A stretch of DNA of 55,570 nt, taken from contig NZ_BCTY01000023.1 in assembly GCF_001591005.1 (NCBI RefSeq), positions 1 to 55,570 on the forward strand, in the 5' to 3' direction. The DNA is from Sphingomonas sanguinis NBRC 13937 (GTDB taxonomy: Bacteria; Pseudomonadota; Alphaproteobacteria; Sphingomonadales; Sphingomonadaceae). The position numbers and the translations under genes were made by a program. Positions 33,663 to 50,197 of the stretch are shown one piece after another. How positions within the stretch are numbered: the stretch's first letter is position 1; every line of letters starts with the position of its first letter. Under the pieces are notes generated by a model. The model was given only the letters and a program-made list of their open reading frames with translations. It did not search any database and had not been told where the DNA came from.

Positions 33663-33800
33663 TTCCTCCCCTGCAAGGGGAGCGGGCAGGGCGAAGCCCT
33701 GACGGAGGGGTGTCGCCGCTGGTGAAGGCATACTGTCCTCGCTACCGGTGACACCCCTCCACCAGCTTCGCTGGTCCCCCTCCCCTTGCAGGGGAGGAAT
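33661..33800. repeat. REP-like element, copy F (complete)
   Basis: The longest and best-preserved copy. Left outer hairpin CCTCCCCT-GCA-AGGGGAGC, left inner stem CAGGGC-GAA-GCCCTG, right inner stem (reverse strand) ACCAGC-GAA-GCTGGT, right outer hairpin perfect, with a spacer of about 40 bases. Its left edge begins in the ubiA stop codon (TAA then TTCCTCC), the same junction seen at the M16 gene. Confidence 0.9.
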
Positions 33801-33881
33801 TGCGCTCTTTCCTTAAACGCATGCCCCGCAACGCTTTGGCGGGTTGTCGCGTTGGGCAAAGTTCGTCACATCTTCAGGCCG

Positions 33882-35192
33882 ATGACCGTAGCCACGCCCG
33901 CCACCCGCTCGCTTGCCGAAAGCCATCGTTCGATCGCCGTGCCGGAAGGGGCATCCTTCCTGCGGCGACTGTTCGCCTTTGCCGGACCCGGTTATCTGGT
34001 CGCGGTCGGCTATATGGACCCGGGCAACTGGGCGACCGACATCGCGGGCGGATCGGCCTATGGCTATGCGCTGCTGTCGGTCATCCTGCTGTCCAACATC
34101 ATGGCGATGATCCTGCAAGCGCTGTCGGCGCGGCTGGGCATCGCCGCCGGGCTGGACCTGGCGCAAGCGTGCCGGGCGGCCTATTCCAAGCCCGTCGGGC
34201 GCATATTGTGGCTGCTCTGTGAGATCGCGATCATTGCCTGCGACCTGGCCGAAGTGTTGGGCACCGCGATCGCGTTGCAACTGCTGTTCGACCTGCCGCT
34301 GGTCTGGGGCGTGCTGATCACCGGGCTCGACGTCTTCCTAATCCTTGCGCTCCAGCGTTACGGGTTCCGCAAGGTCGAGGCGTTCATCATCGCCCTCCTC
34401 CTCATCATCGGCGGCTGTTTCCTGTACGAGCTGATCGCCTCGCGCCCCGATCCGGGCGCGGTGATGGCGGGCTTCGTTCCGACGACGCGGATCGTGACCG
34501 ACCCGGCGATGCTCTACATCGCGATCGGCATCCTCGGCGCGACGGTGATGCCGCATAATCTCTACCTTCACTCCTCGGTGGTGCAGACCCGCGCTTTCGG
34601 CCTGACCACCGAGGGCAAGCGTGACGCGATCAAGCTGGCGACGATCGACAGCACCGTCGCCCTGTTCTTCGCCTTCTTCATCAACGCCGCGATCCTGATC
34701 GTGGCGGCGGCCACCTTCCATGTCGCCGGGCGCACCGACGTGGCGGAGATCGACCAGGCCTACCGCCTGCTCGCCCCGATGCTGGGCGCGGGCGCGGCGA
34801 GCGTGGTGTTCGGCGTAGCGCTGCTCGCCTCGGGCCAGAACTCGACCGTCACGGGGACGCTCGCCGGGCAGATCGTGATGGAGGGGTTTCTCGACCTTCG
34901 GCTAGCCCCCTGGCTGCGGCGGCTGATCACGCGCGGGCTGGCCATCATCCCCGCCGTCATCGTCGTCGGCGCCAGCGGTCAGGCGGGGGCGACGAAACTC
35001 TTGGTGCTCAGCCAGGTCGTCCTCAGCCTGCAACTGCCCTTCGCGGTCGTGCCGCTGGTCCGCTTCACCGCGGACAAGGGCATGATGGGCCCCTTCGCCA
35101 GTTCCCTCTGGCTGCGCATGGTCGCTTGGGTCATCGCGGCCACGATTATCGCGCTGAACCTGACCCTGCTCTGGGGCATCGCGACGGGCTGA
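33882..35192 (+). CDS. mntH: Nramp-family divalent metal transporter (MntH-like)
   Basis: 436-residue proton-coupled Mn2+/Fe2+ importer with about eleven hydrophobic segments. The TM1 metal motif DPGNW appears in [16 protein letters not shown], and the TM6 motif [15 protein letters not shown] follows GATV. These two hold the metal ligands in Nramp proteins. ATG 33882 is chosen because the preceding frame runs into repeat sequence. The upstream 80 bases hold a six-base inverted repeat (CAACGC 33829-33834 and GCGTTG 33849-33854), too short to call an operator. Regulation by the Fur/Mur-type protein at 10617 is possible but not shown. Confidence 0.95.
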   Translation: MTVATPATRSLAESHRSIAVPEGASFLRRLFAFAGPGYLVAVGYMDPGNWATDIAGGSAYGYALLSVILLSNIMAMILQALSARLGIAAGLDLAQACRAAYSKPVGRILWLLCEIAIIACDLAEVLGTAIALQLLFDLPLVWGVLITGLDVFLILALQRYGFRKVEAFIIALLLIIGGCFLYELIASRPDPGAVMAGFVPTTRIVTDPAMLYIAIGILGATVMPHNLYLHSSVVQTRAFGLTTEGKRDAIKLATIDSTVALFFAFFINAAILIVAAATFHVAGRTDVAEIDQAYRLLAPMLGAGAASVVFGVALLASGQNSTVTGTLAGQIVMEGFLDLRLAPWLRRLITRGLAIIPAVIVVGASGQAGATKLLVLSQVVLSLQLPFAVVPLVRFTADKGMMGPFASSLWLRMVAWVIAATIIALNLTLLWGIATG

Positions 35193-35282
35193 ATCGTCCC
35201 GCAGTTGCGAAACGTTGGCGCGTGACTTCGGGGGGCGCGCGGCTAAGCTGGCGTGAACTGGGATACAGGGACGCCCGAATCA

Positions 35283-37711
35283 ATGACGACCACCATCACC
35301 ACGCTGCATGTCGACGACACCGGGCCGCTGGCCGACGCCATTGTCGACACGCTGGTGCACCGGATCGGCAAGGACGCCGCCAATGCGCGACCGCACGACT
35401 GGCTGGCCGCGACCATCCTGACCGTCCGCAACGACATCATCGAACGCTGGATGGCCTCCACCCGCCAAGCCCATGCGGCGGGTGCAAAGCGGGTCTATTA
35501 TCTCAGCCTGGAGTTCCTGATCGGCCGGTTGCTGCGCGATGCCCTGTCGAACATGGGCGTCATGGCGCAGGTGGCAGGCGCGCTCCAGACGCTGGGCGTC
35601 GACCTGGCCGCACTGGAAGAGATGGAACCCGACGCCGCGCTGGGTAATGGCGGCCTGGGGCGGTTGGCGGCGTGCTTCATGGAAAGCCTCGCCAGCCTCG
35701 ACCTGCCCGCCTACGGCTATGGCATCCGCTATGTGAACGGCATGTTCCGCCAGCGGATCGACGATGGCTGGCAGGTCGAGCTGCCCGAAACCTGGCTCAG
35801 CCACGGCAACCCCTGGGAATTCGAGCGTCGCGAGAGCGCCTATTTCGTCGGCTTCGGCGGCGAGGTCGTCGGGACCGAGACGGGCGCGGTCCACTGGAAG
35901 CCCGCCGAGGCGATCGAGGCGATCGCGGTCGACACCCCCGTCGTCGGCTGGCGCGGCAAGCGGGTCAACACGCTGCGGCTGTGGACCGCACAGGCGATCG
36001 ACCCCATCCGGCTCGATCGGTTCAACGCGGGCGATTATACCGGCGCGCTTGCCGGACAGATGGCGGCGGAGACGCTGGTCCGCGTCCTCTATCCCTCGGA
36101 CAGCTCGCCCGCCGGCCAGGAATTGCGACTGCGGCAGGAGTATTTCTTCTCCTCCGCCTCGATCCAGGACATCGTTCGGCGGCATATCCAGTATTTCAAG
36201 GATATCCGCACCCTGCCCGACAAGGCGGCGATCCAGCTCAACGACACCCATCCGGCGGTGTCGGTCGCCGAGTTGATGCGCCTGCTGATCGATCATCACG
36301 ATCTGGGTTTCGACGAGGCGTGGGACATCACCCGTCGCACCTTCGGTTACACCAACCACACCCTCCTGCCCGAGGCGCTGGAAAGCTGGCCGCTGCACCT
36401 GTTCGAGCGGCTGCTGCCGCGCCACATGCAGCTGATCTATGCGATCAACGCCAAGCTGCTGCGCGAGGCGCGGGGCATGGAGGGCGTGGACGACCGCGCC
36501 ATCGCCGCGATCAGCCTGATCGACGAAGGCGGCGAGCGGAGGGTGCGCATGGCGAACCTGGCTTTTGCGGGCAGCCACAGCGTCAACGGTGTCGCCGCGC
36601 TCCACACCGAGCTGATGAAGAAGACGGTCTTCGCCGATCTCCACCACCTCTATCCGACGCGGATCAACAACAAGACCAACGGCATCACCCCGCGCCGCTG
36701 GTTGCAGCAATGCAATCCGCAGCTGACCGCGCTGATCCGCGAGGCGATTGGGCCAGGGTTCGAGGATGACGCGGAAAAATTGATAGCGCTCACGGAATTT
36801 GCGCAAGACGCGAATTTCCGGGAACGCTTTCTCAGCATCAAACGTTCCAACAAGGTGGGGCTGGCAAATTATCTCCGGGAATCGAGCGGGCTGCGCATAG
36901 ACCCCGATGCGCTGTTCGACGTCCAGATCAAACGCATCCACGAATATAAGCGCCAGCTGCTCAACATCATCGAGACGGTGGCGCTCTACGACCAAATCCG
37001 CAGCCATCCCGAACGCGACTGGACGCCGCGCGTAAAGCTGTTCGCAGGCAAAGCGGCGTCGAGCTATCACAATGCCAAGCTGGTCATCAAACTCGCCAAT
37101 GACGTCGCCCGCCGGGTCAATTCGGACCCCAGCGTCGGCCATCTGCTGAAGGTCGGGTTCATCCCCAACTACAATGTCAGCCTGGCCGAGAAGATCATTC
37201 CTGCCGCCGATCTGTCCGAACAGATTTCGACCGCGGGCATGGAGGCGTCGGGCACCGGCAACATGAAGTTCGCGCTCAACGGCGCGCTGACCATCGGCAC
37301 GCTCGACGGCGCCAATGTCGAGATCAAGGAGCATGTCGGCGACGATCATATCGTCATCTTCGGCCTGACCGCCGATGAGGTCGGCGCCAAGCGCCGTGAC
37401 GGCTACAACCCGCGCGACGTGATCGAGGGCAGCCCCGAGCTGCGCCAGGCCGTCTCCGCCATCGCCTCGGGCGTGTTCTCGCCCGACGATCCCGGTCGTT
37501 ATGCGGGACTGATGGGCGGACTGTACGAAGGCGACTGGTTCATGGTCGCCGCCGATTTCGATGCCTATGCCGCCGCACAACGCAGCGTCGACACCCGCTG
37601 GCAGGACCAGGCGGGCTGGGCGACCTCGGCCATCCACAATGTCGCGAAAGTCGGATGGTTCTCCTCCGATCGCACCATCCGGCAATATGCCGAGGAAATC
37701 TGGAACGTGAT

Positions 37712-37715
<4 letters not shown>
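35283..37715 (+). CDS. glgP: Glycogen/alpha-glucan phosphorylase
   Basis: 810-residue PLP-dependent GT35 phosphorylase that releases glucose-1-phosphate from glycogen ends. The PLP lysine is K662 in EASGTGNMKFALNGA. Other signatures are YLSLEFLIGR, EPDAALGNGGLGRLAACF and KRIHEYKRQLLN. Length matches E. coli GlgP. A GTG at 35253 would add ten residues; ATG 35283 begins nearer the usual N-terminus. It is the first gene of the glycogen cluster, and its stop overlaps the glgB start. Confidence 0.97.
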
Positions 37716-39865
<2,150 letters not shown>

Positions 39866-39944
39866 TCTGGATCGAAGCTTTTCCAAGAATACCAACGCGT
39901 TGTCAGCGCGTTGCACCACAGACAAACGGGATGGGAGACGGACG

Positions 39945-41207
39945 ATGGACCTGAGGCGCGGACAACCGCTGGCGCGCGATGCCATGGCCTATGTGCTGGC
40001 GGGCGGTCGTGGCAGTCGCCTGATGGAGTTGACCGACACCCGTGCCAAGCCCGCCGTCTATTTCGGCGGCAAGGCGCGGATCATCGACTTTGCCCTGTCC
40101 AACGCGATCAACTCGGGCATCCGCCGCATCGGCGTGGCGACCCAGTACAAGGCGCACTCGCTGATCCGCCACCTCCAGCGTGGCTGGAACTTCCTGCGCG
40201 ACGAACGCAACGAAAGCTTCGATATCCTGCCTGCCAGCCAGCGGATCAGCGAATTCCAATGGTATGAGGGCACCGCCGACGCGGTGTTCCAGAATATCGA
40301 CATCATCGAAAGCTATGCGCCGGAGTTCATGGTCATCCTGGCGGGCGATCACGTCTACAAGATGGACTATGAGCTGATGCTCCAGCAGCATGTCGACAGT
40401 GGCGCCGACGTCACCGTCGCCTGTCTGGAGGTCTCGCGCGAGGAAGCCAGCGCTTTCGGCGTGATGCATGTCGACGAGACCGACCGCATCGTCGACTTTG
40501 TCGAGAAGCCCGCCGATCCGCCCTCCATCCCCGGCAATCCGGGCGTGTCGCTCGCGTCGCTGGGCATCTATGTCTTTCGCACCGCCTTCCTCTTCGAGCA
40601 GCTGCGTCGCGACGCCGCCACGCCGGGCTCCGCCCGTGATTTCGGCAAGGACATCATCCCCTATCTGGTCGAGCATGGCAAAGCCCAGGCGCACCGCTTC
40701 TCCGCCAGCTGCGTCCGCTCCGAGGACGAACCCGGTGCCTATTGGCGCGATGTCGGCACCGTCGACGCCTATTGGGAGGCCAGCCTCGACCTGACCGATG
40801 TGGTGCCGCAGCTCGACCTGTACGACCGCAGCTGGCCGCTCTGGACCTATGCCGAGATCACGCCGCCCGCCAAGTTCGTCCATGACATGGAGGGACGACG
40901 TGGATCGGCGGTGGCCAGCCTGATCGCGGGCGACTGCATCGTGTCGGGATCGTCGATCAACCGCTCGCTGCTGTCGACCGGGGTCCGCACGCACAGCTAT
41001 GCCTCACTCAACGAGGCCGTCGTCCTGCCCTTCTGCCATATCGGCCGCGGCGCCCAGTTGCGGCGGGTGATCCTGGATCGCGGCGTCAAGATTCCCGATG
41101 GCCTGGTGGTTGGGGAAGACCCGGTGCTCGACGCGCATCGGTTCCGGCGCACCGACAAGGGCATCTGCCTGATCACCCAGCCGATGATCGACCGTCTGGC
41201 CAACTGA
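39945..41207 (+). CDS. glgC: Glucose-1-phosphate adenylyltransferase
   Basis: 420-residue enzyme making ADP-glucose, usually the regulated step of bacterial glycogen synthesis. The nucleotide site is [20 protein letters not shown]. The catalytic region includes [10 protein letters not shown] and the glucose-1-phosphate site FVEKP. The C-terminal third is a left-handed beta-helix domain ([18 protein letters not shown]). GGGAG lies seven bases before ATG 39945, so it has its own ribosome entry after a 79-base gap. The gap to glgA is only eight bases. Confidence 0.97.
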   Translation: MDLRRGQPLARDAMAYVLAGGRGSRLMELTDTRAKPAVYFGGKARIIDFALSNAINSGIRRIGVATQYKAHSLIRHLQRGWNFLRDERNESFDILPASQRISEFQWYEGTADAVFQNIDIIESYAPEFMVILAGDHVYKMDYELMLQQHVDSGADVTVACLEVSREEASAFGVMHVDETDRIVDFVEKPADPPSIPGNPGVSLASLGIYVFRTAFLFEQLRRDAATPGSARDFGKDIIPYLVEHGKAQAHRFSASCVRSEDEPGAYWRDVGTVDAYWEASLDLTDVVPQLDLYDRSWPLWTYAEITPPAKFVHDMEGRRGSAVASLIAGDCIVSGSSINRSLLSTGVRTHSYASLNEAVVLPFCHIGRGAQLRRVILDRGVKIPDGLVVGEDPVLDAHRFRRTDKGICLITQPMIDRLAN

Positions 41208-41215
41208 AAGTCCCC

Positions 41216-44292
<3,077 letters not shown>

Positions 44293-44329
44293 TCGCCCTT
44301 GGGGGAGAGACTATCGCCCTCCCCCCTTC

Positions 44330-44420
44330 CACCCCGGCGCAGGCCGGGGTCCAGATGCCACCAAGCTGGTGGAAGTCTCGATAGGCTGGCCCAACTGGAC
44401 CCCGGCCTTCGCCGGGGTGG
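44330..44420. repeat. CCCCGGC-type mirrored repeat, copy 1
   Basis: Between pgm and glgX, 37 bases after the pgm stop. The left end ACCCCGGC-GCAG-GCCGGGGT and the right end ACCCCGGC-CTTC-GCCGGGGT type hairpins are mirrored, each with CCAG/CTGG next to it. An inner stem CCACC-AAGCT-GGTGG lies in the core. Two other copies occur at 51557 and 53742. Confidence 0.8.
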
Positions 44421-44445
44421 TCATGATGGGTAAGGTCGCGTCGCC

Positions 44446-46242
44446 ATGACGAATCAGCCCTATTCCCTCGGCGCAACGCCCGCTCCCGGCAGCACCAGTT
44501 TCACCGTACGCTCCACTGCCGATCGGGTAGAGCTTTGCCTGTTCGACGGCGCAGACGAACGCCGCATCGCCATGACCCGCGACGGCGATGTGTGGAGCGC
44601 CACGGCCCCCGGCACGAACTATCTCTATGGCTACCGCGCGCACGGGGAATACGACCCGGCCCGCAACCTGTGGTTCGACCCTGCCAAGCTGCTGGTCGAT
44701 CCTTACGCGCTCGAACTCGACCGTCCCTTTATCCAGTCACCGCGTCTGGCGGCCTATGGCGAAGACACTGCCGACATCATACCCCGTGCCCATGTCGTCG
44801 CGCCACTGACCGCCACCCCCGCCCCGCCGTTGTTTCGGCCGGGCGGCCTGATCTACGAACTCAATGTGCGCGGTTTCACCATGCGCCACCCCGCCATTCC
44901 ACCCGAACAGCGCGGCACCTTGGCGGCGCTCGCCCATCCCGCCGTGCTGGATCACCTGAGCAAGCTGGGCGTGGCGGCAGTCGAAGTCATGCCCATCACC
45001 GCCGCGATCGACGAGCGGCATCTGCCACCGCTCGGCCTGCGCAATGCCTGGGGTTACAACCCGGTCGTGCCGATGGCGCTCTGCCCGGAGCGGGTGCCAG
45101 GCGGCATCGCAGAACTGGTCGCAACTGTCGCTACGCTGCGGCAGGCCGGGATCGGCGTCATCCTCGACCTCGTGTTCAACCATATGGGCGAAAGTGACGT
45201 CCATGGCGGCACCCTGTCCTTTCGCGGGCTAGACCCGGATGCCTATGCGCGGACGACGAACGGCACGCTCATCAACGATGCGGGCACCGGCAACACGCTC
45301 GACGCCAGCCGCCCTGGCGTCCGTGCGATGATCCTCGACAGCTTGCGCCATTTCGCGCGGGCGGGCGTGGACGGCTTCCGCTTCGACCTGGCGCCGGTGC
45401 TGGCGCGCGGACCAGGCTTCGACGCCCGCGCGCCCATCTTTGCCGAGATCGCCGCCGATCCGATCCTGTCGACCCGCATCATGATCGCCGAGCCGTGGGA
45501 CATCGGCCCCGGCGGCTATCAGCTTGGCCACTTTCCCGAGCATTGGCTGGAGTGGAACGACAAATATCGTGATCAGGTCCGCCGCTTCTGGCGCGGCGAC
45601 GGACGCAGCGGCGATCTGGCGACACGGATCGCCGGCTCGGCGGATGTCTTTGCCAGCGCCGCCAGCCGCTCGGTTAATTTCGTTGCGGCACATGACGGCT
45701 TCACCCTCGCCGATCTGGTCGCCTATGCCGGGCGGCACAACCACGCCAATGGCGAAGACAATCGCGACGGCCATGGTGACGAGGTGTCGTGGAACCATGG
45801 GCAGGAAGGCCCGACCGACGATCCCGCCATCCGTGCCGCCCGCACTCGCTCGGCCCGCGCGATGCTCGCCACAGTGTTCCTGTCGCGGGGCACCCCGATG
45901 CTGACCGCAGGCGACGAGTTCGGCCGCAGCCAGAACGGCAACAATAACGGCTATGCGCAGGACAACGAGACGACGTGGCTCGACTGGGAAACCCGCGACG
46001 AAGCGCTGGAGGGTTTCGTTGCAGGGCTCAGCGCCTTTCGTCGCGCCACACCGATCGAGTGGACCGACTGGCTGGCCGGGGCCGAGTGGCGGAACCTGTC
46101 CGGCGCTCCGATGACACCCGAGGATTGGGACGGAAGCAACGGCTTTGCCCTGTACATCCCTGTCGGCAACGAAAACCTGATCCTACGCTTCGACCGCGCA
46201 CGGGGTGTATCCGGTATCCGGGGCACGATGCTGGAAAGCTAA
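44446..46242 (+). CDS. glgX: Glycogen debranching enzyme GlgX
   Basis: 598-residue GH13 isoamylase-type enzyme that removes the limit-dextrin branches left by GlgP. A CBM48-like N-terminus precedes the barrel. Key stretches are FRFDLAPVLAR with the nucleophile Asp, MIAEPWDIGPGGYQ with the acid Glu, AAHDGFTLADLVAY, and the GlgX-specific HNHANGEDNRDGHGDE and NGNNNGYAQDN. It is about 60 residues shorter than E. coli GlgX, with the reduction mostly in the N-terminal half. Its stop overlaps that of cyoD on the other strand. Confidence 0.95.
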   Translation: MTNQPYSLGATPAPGSTSFTVRSTADRVELCLFDGADERRIAMTRDGDVWSATAPGTNYLYGYRAHGEYDPARNLWFDPAKLLVDPYALELDRPFIQSPRLAAYGEDTADIIPRAHVVAPLTATPAPPLFRPGGLIYELNVRGFTMRHPAIPPEQRGTLAALAHPAVLDHLSKLGVAAVEVMPITAAIDERHLPPLGLRNAWGYNPVVPMALCPERVPGGIAELVATVATLRQAGIGVILDLVFNHMGESDVHGGTLSFRGLDPDAYARTTNGTLINDAGTGNTLDASRPGVRAMILDSLRHFARAGVDGFRFDLAPVLARGPGFDARAPIFAEIAADPILSTRIMIAEPWDIGPGGYQLGHFPEHWLEWNDKYRDQVRRFWRGDGRSGDLATRIAGSADVFASAASRSVNFVAAHDGFTLADLVAYAGRHNHANGEDNRDGHGDEVSWNHGQEGPTDDPAIRAARTRSARAMLATVFLSRGTPMLTAGDEFGRSQNGNNNGYAQDNETTWLDWETRDEALEGFVAGLSAFRRATPIEWTDWLAGAEWRNLSGAPMTPEDWDGSNGFALYIPVGNENLILRFDRARGVSGIRGTMLES

Positions 46243-46622
46243 GGCGTCGCCATCGGCCCCATCAGATTGTGGTTCAGATGCCCCATGATCCAGATCGAGC
46301 CCAGCAGCACCAGCGCCACGATCAGGATGCCGAACAGCAGCGCCAGCACATTGTTGCTGTTGTCCGGCCCGGTGGTGATGTGGAGGAAGAACACCAGATG
46401 CACCCCCATCTGCCCGATCGCCAGCGCGACCAGCGCGGCGGGGACGGCGGGGCCCCAGACGATATCGAACTGCACCAGCGCAAAGGATGCCGCCGTCAGG
46501 ATCGCGGCGGCGACCAGCCCGATCGCATAGCTGCGGATGCCACCGACGACCGAGTCCTTCTCGCTCTCCACGCCCGGCGCGGTTTCGTCGCGGGCCATTT
46601 CCTCGTCGGGCCGCTCGCTCAT
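46239..46622 (-). CDS. cyoD: Cytochrome bo3 ubiquinol oxidase subunit IV
   Basis: 127-residue membrane protein with three hydrophobic segments (about 30-50, 58-80, 92-115) after an acidic N-terminal tail. VHLVFFLHI in the second segment is typical of CyoD. It is the last gene of the cyoABCD unit and its ATG overlaps the cyoC stop (ATGA). No cyoE follows; heme O synthase must be encoded elsewhere. Confidence 0.93.
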   Translation of the reverse strand: MSERPDEEMARDETAPGVESEKDSVVGGIRSYAIGLVAAAILTAASFALVQFDIVWGPAVPAALVALAIGQMGVHLVFFLHITTGPDNSNNVLALLFGILIVALVLLGSIWIMGHLNHNLMGPMATP

Positions 46623-47254
46623 CCGCGCACTCCCATCAGGTAAACCATGGTGAACAGCGCCACCCAGATGATGTCGAGCGCGTGCCAGAACAGGCTGAAG
46701 CACAGGATGCGACGCAGGATATCCTCGCGAAACCCCTTGGCCCAGGCCTGCGCCATCATCGTCGTCAGCCACAGCATCCCCAGCAGGACGTGCAGCCCAT
46801 GGCACCCGACCAGCGCGAAAAACGCCGACAAGAACGCGCTGCGCCCCGGCCCTGCCCCCTCGCCGATCAGGTGCAGGAACTCATAGGTCTCCAGCGCCAG
46901 GAAGCCCGCGCCGAGCAGCCCGGTCGCCGCCATTGCGATCTGGAACCAGCGCATGTCGCGTGCCAGCGTGGCAATCCCCGCCAGCCCGCAGGCGAAGCTG
47001 GACAGGAGCAGCAGCACCGTCTCCGTTTCGACCAGCTTCAGCTCGAACAGGTCCTTGCCCGAGGGACCACCCGCCGTCGCATCCTTCAACACCGCATATC
47101 CGGCGAAGAAGCAGGCGAACAGGATGAAGTCCGACAGCAGGAAGATCCAGAAGCCATAGGACACCACCACCCGCTTGGGCGCGGGGCCGTCCGGGTTCGG
47201 CTCGGCGGTGCGGCCCAGCTTGTTGGGATCATGCGCCTGGGCGGTCTGGCTCAT
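46619..47254 (-). CDS. cyoC: Cytochrome bo3 ubiquinol oxidase subunit III
   Basis: 211-residue heme-copper oxidase subunit III with five hydrophobic segments, the usual number for CyoC. Recognisable parts are [19 protein letters not shown] and the [14 protein letters not shown] segment, with the histidines conserved in COX3 proteins. Both ends overlap neighbouring genes by ATGA, so cyoB-cyoC-cyoD are coupled. Confidence 0.95.
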   Translation of the reverse strand: MSQTAQAHDPNKLGRTAEPNPDGPAPKRVVVSYGFWIFLLSDFILFACFFAGYAVLKDATAGGPSGKDLFELKLVETETVLLLLSSFACGLAGIATLARDMRWFQIAMAATGLLGAGFLALETYEFLHLIGEGAGPGRSAFLSAFFALVGCHGLHVLLGMLWLTTMMAQAWAKGFREDILRRILCFSLFWHALDIIWVALFTMVYLMGVRG

Positions 47255-49263
47255 GACAGCGCCTCTTGCGGCAGGTCGAGCAGGGTCGCCTTGCTGCGCC
47301 GCCGCGCCTGATCCAGCCGTTCGACTTGCTCGACCGGGATTTCATACTCCGCTTTGTCGCGCCAGGCGAAGACGATGAACGTCCCCCAGGCGCCGAAGAA
47401 CCCCAGGATCACCAGCCACCAGATATGCCAGATCAGCGCAAAGCCCATGGCCGTGGCAAAGAAGGCCGCGACGATCCCGGTCGGCGAATTACGCGGCATC
47501 TCGATCGGTTCGTAATCAGGGCGATCGGACAGAGCGCGGTTCTCGCGTGCCTTCGCCTTGATGCCCCAATAGGCTTCCTCGCCCTTCACATCGGGCAGCA
47601 CCGCGAAGTTGAAGGCGGGCGGCGGCGAAGTGGTGATCCACTCCAACGTGCGCCCGTCCCAGGGATCGCCACTCTCGTCGATCCGATCTTTCCGCGTCTT
47701 GATCGAGACGTAAAGCATCATGACCTGGCACGCGATGCCAGCCGCGATCAGCAGCGCACCGACGCCCGCGACCAGCAGCCAGGGATCCCAGCCCGGCACG
47801 TCATAATGCTGCATCCGCCGCGTCATGCCCATCAGGCCGAGCACATAGAGCGGCATGAAGGCGACGTAGAAGCCGCTGATCCACAGCCAGAAGGCGCGCT
47901 TGCCCCAGGTCTCGTCCAGCGTGAAGCCGAACATCTTGGGAAACCAGAAAGTGAACCCCGCAAACGCGCCGAACAGCACGCCGCCGATGATGACGTTGTG
48001 GAAATGCGCGACCAGGAACAGCGAGTTGTGCAGCACGAAATCGGCCGGGGGCACCGCCAGCATCACGCCGGTCATGCCGCCGATCACGAAGGTCACGATG
48101 AACCCGATCGACCACAGCATCATCGACGTATAGCGGATACGCCCACCATACATGGTGAACAGCCAGTTGAAGACCTTCACCCCCGTCGGTACGGCGATGA
48201 TCATCGTCGTGATGCCGAAGAAACCGTTCACATCGGCCCCTGCCCCCATGGTGAAGAAATGGTGCAGCCAAACCATGAAGGACAGGATGCAGATCACCAT
48301 GGTCGCGATGACCATCGAGCGATAGCCAAACAAGGGTTTGGACGAGAAGGTCGAGATGATCTCGGAAAACACCCCGAAGGCGGGCAGGATGAGGATGTAG
48401 ACTTCCGGGTGGCCCCAGGCCCAGATGAGGTTGACGAACATCATCTGATTGCCGCCCGCTTCCGGCGTGAAGAAGTGGAAGCCGAGATAACGGTCGAGGA
48501 TCAGCATGCCGAGCACGGCGGTCAGCACCGGAAAGGCCGCGACGATCAGCAGGTTGGAGGCCAGCGACGTCCAGGTGAACATCGGCATCCGGCTATAGCC
48601 CATGCCCGGCGCGCGCATCTTCAGGATGGTGGTGACGAGGTTCACGCCGGACAGCAGCGTCCCCATCCCCGATATCTGAAGCGCCCAGAGATAATAATCG
48701 ACACCAACGCCGGGCGAGAATCTCAGCTCCGACAGCGGCGGATAGACCAGCCAGCCGGTCTTGGCGAACTCGCCGATGACCAGGCTCATATTGATGAGCA
48801 GCGCGCCGCTGGCGGTCAGCCAGAAGCTGACCGAGTTGAGCGTCGGAAACGCCACGTCGCGCACGCCGAGTTGGAGCGGCACGACGAAGTTCATTAGCCC
48901 GATCATGAACGGCATCGCCACGAAGAAGATCATGATCGTGCCATGCGCCGAGAATATCTGGTCGTAATGATCGGGCGGCAGATAGCCTTCATTGCCGTAC
49001 GCAATCGCCTGTTGCGACCGCATCAGCAACGCATCGGAAAACCCGCGCAGCAGCATGACGCCTGCCAGCAGGCAGTACATGACACCGATCCGCTTATGGT
49101 CGACGCTCGTGATCCATTCGCTCCAGATGTACGGCAGGTGCCCGCGCCGCCACACCCAGACGAAGACGCCCAGCAGGACCAGCCCGATGATGCCCGCCGA
49201 CACCAGGGGCAGCGGTTCGTGGAACGGGATCGAATCCCAGCCGAGCTTGCCGGTGAAACTCAT
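47251..49263 (-). CDS. cyoB: Cytochrome bo3 ubiquinol oxidase subunit I
   Basis: 670-residue catalytic subunit of the terminal quinol oxidase, reducing O2 to water and pumping protons. Heme and copper ligands are visible: SAHG with H107, WGHPEVY with the His-Tyr cross-link pair, VWLHHFF, and HFHNV. The quinol-site residues known from E. coli CyoB (R71, D75, H98, Q101) correspond to R73, D77, H99 and Q102, so a quinol oxidase rather than a cytochrome c oxidase is indicated. About fifteen hydrophobic segments fit the CyoB length. Confidence 0.97.
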   Translation of the reverse strand: MSFTGKLGWDSIPFHEPLPLVSAGIIGLVLLGVFVWVWRRGHLPYIWSEWITSVDHKRIGVMYCLLAGVMLLRGFSDALLMRSQQAIAYGNEGYLPPDHYDQIFSAHGTIMIFFVAMPFMIGLMNFVVPLQLGVRDVAFPTLNSVSFWLTASGALLINMSLVIGEFAKTGWLVYPPLSELRFSPGVGVDYYLWALQISGMGTLLSGVNLVTTILKMRAPGMGYSRMPMFTWTSLASNLLIVAAFPVLTAVLGMLILDRYLGFHFFTPEAGGNQMMFVNLIWAWGHPEVYILILPAFGVFSEIISTFSSKPLFGYRSMVIATMVICILSFMVWLHHFFTMGAGADVNGFFGITTMIIAVPTGVKVFNWLFTMYGGRIRYTSMMLWSIGFIVTFVIGGMTGVMLAVPPADFVLHNSLFLVAHFHNVIIGGVLFGAFAGFTFWFPKMFGFTLDETWGKRAFWLWISGFYVAFMPLYVLGLMGMTRRMQHYDVPGWDPWLLVAGVGALLIAAGIACQVMMLYVSIKTRKDRIDESGDPWDGRTLEWITTSPPPAFNFAVLPDVKGEEAYWGIKAKARENRALSDRPDYEPIEMPRNSPTGIVAAFFATAMGFALIWHIWWLVILGFFGAWGTFIVFAWRDKAEYEIPVEQVERLDQARRRSKATLLDLPQEALS

Positions 49264-50147
49264 TGCTCGCGCCCGTCCTTGGCTGTCTCACCCTCGGGCG
49301 CGCCGTTCTTCATGACGATCTGGTCGTAAAGGCCGGGCTGGAGCCGGGGATAGCTGGCGGGACGAACGTTGCGACTGGGATGCGCCATCGCGACGAACTC
49401 GTTCCAGTCGAGCGTCTTGCCCTGCCCTTCGCGCGCGGTCGCGACGAAGCGATCGAAGGCGGCCTGGGGCATCGCATCGACGAAGAAGTCCATATCCGCA
49501 AAGCCCTCCCCGCTATAATGCGCCGACAGCCCGCGATACCGCCCGGCCTTGTCGGCGCGCAGGTGAAGCGTCGAGTCCATGCCCGACATGGCGTAGATCT
49601 GGCTGCCCAGTTGCGGCACGAAGAAACTGTTCATCACGCCTGCCGAGGTGATGCGGAACCTGACCGGCGTACCGACCGGCACGACCAGCCGGTTGATCGT
49701 CGCGATCCCCTGTTCGGGATAGAGGAACAGCCATTTCCAGTCGGTCGCGACGACCTCGACGGTCATCGTCTTCGCCTTGGACGCGATGGGCTTGGGCGGA
49801 TCGAGATCATGGCTGCCGATCCAGGCGATGCCGCCCAGGAACATGATCGCCAGCGCCGGGATCGACCAGACCAGCAATTCCAGTCGCCCTGAATAGGCCC
49901 ATTCGGGCAGATGCTTCGCGCGACTGTTGCCGGCTCGAAACCACCAGCCAAAGGCGAAGGTGAGCAGGATGACCGGCACGACGATGGCCAGCATCACCAC
50001 CAGCGCGTTGAAGAAGATGCTGCGCTCGCCCGCCGCGATCGGCCCGGCGGGGTTCAGGATGCCGGGCTCACAGGCGGCAATGACCACGCACAGCCCAAGA
50101 CACGCGAAACGCGCTGTAATTTTGGCGAGGCGCGGATCGCGGAACAT
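49260..50147 (-). CDS. cyoA: Cytochrome bo3 ubiquinol oxidase subunit II, lipoprotein
   Basis: 295-residue subunit II. The N-terminus is a lipoprotein signal with the lipobox IAAC (cysteine at 26). Two hydrophobic helices (about 45-70 and 88-110) precede a periplasmic cupredoxin domain. The CuA ligands (CxxxC) of cytochrome c oxidases are missing, as expected for quinol oxidases; instead [12 protein letters not shown] occupies that loop. It is the first cyo gene. It follows a hypothetical membrane-protein gene by 50 bases with no obvious promoter in the gap. Confidence 0.96.
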   Translation of the reverse strand: MFRDPRLAKITARFACLGLCVVIAACEPGILNPAGPIAAGERSIFFNALVVMLAIVVPVILLTFAFGWWFRAGNSRAKHLPEWAYSGRLELLVWSIPALAIMFLGGIAWIGSHDLDPPKPIASKAKTMTVEVVATDWKWLFLYPEQGIATINRLVVPVGTPVRFRITSAGVMNSFFVPQLGSQIYAMSGMDSTLHLRADKAGRYRGLSAHYSGEGFADMDFFVDAMPQAAFDRFVATAREGQGKTLDWNEFVAMAHPSRNVRPASYPRLQPGLYDQIVMKNGAPEGETAKDGREQ

Positions 50148-50197
50148 TCAGGCGGGTGAACGGCGGCCTGGCGCTTTCGTTCCGCCCCCGCAAAGGA

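Noticed and set aside
33829..33854. Six-base inverted repeat CAACGC/GCGTTG before mntH as a metal-responsive operator
   Set aside because: Too short, with a 14-base spacer, and unlike the A/T-rich MntR or Mur boxes I know; expected by chance in this G+C content.
46239..50147. Cytochrome c oxidase rather than quinol oxidase
   Set aside because: Subunit II lacks CuA ligands and subunit I keeps the quinol-site residues R73, D77, H99 and Q102.
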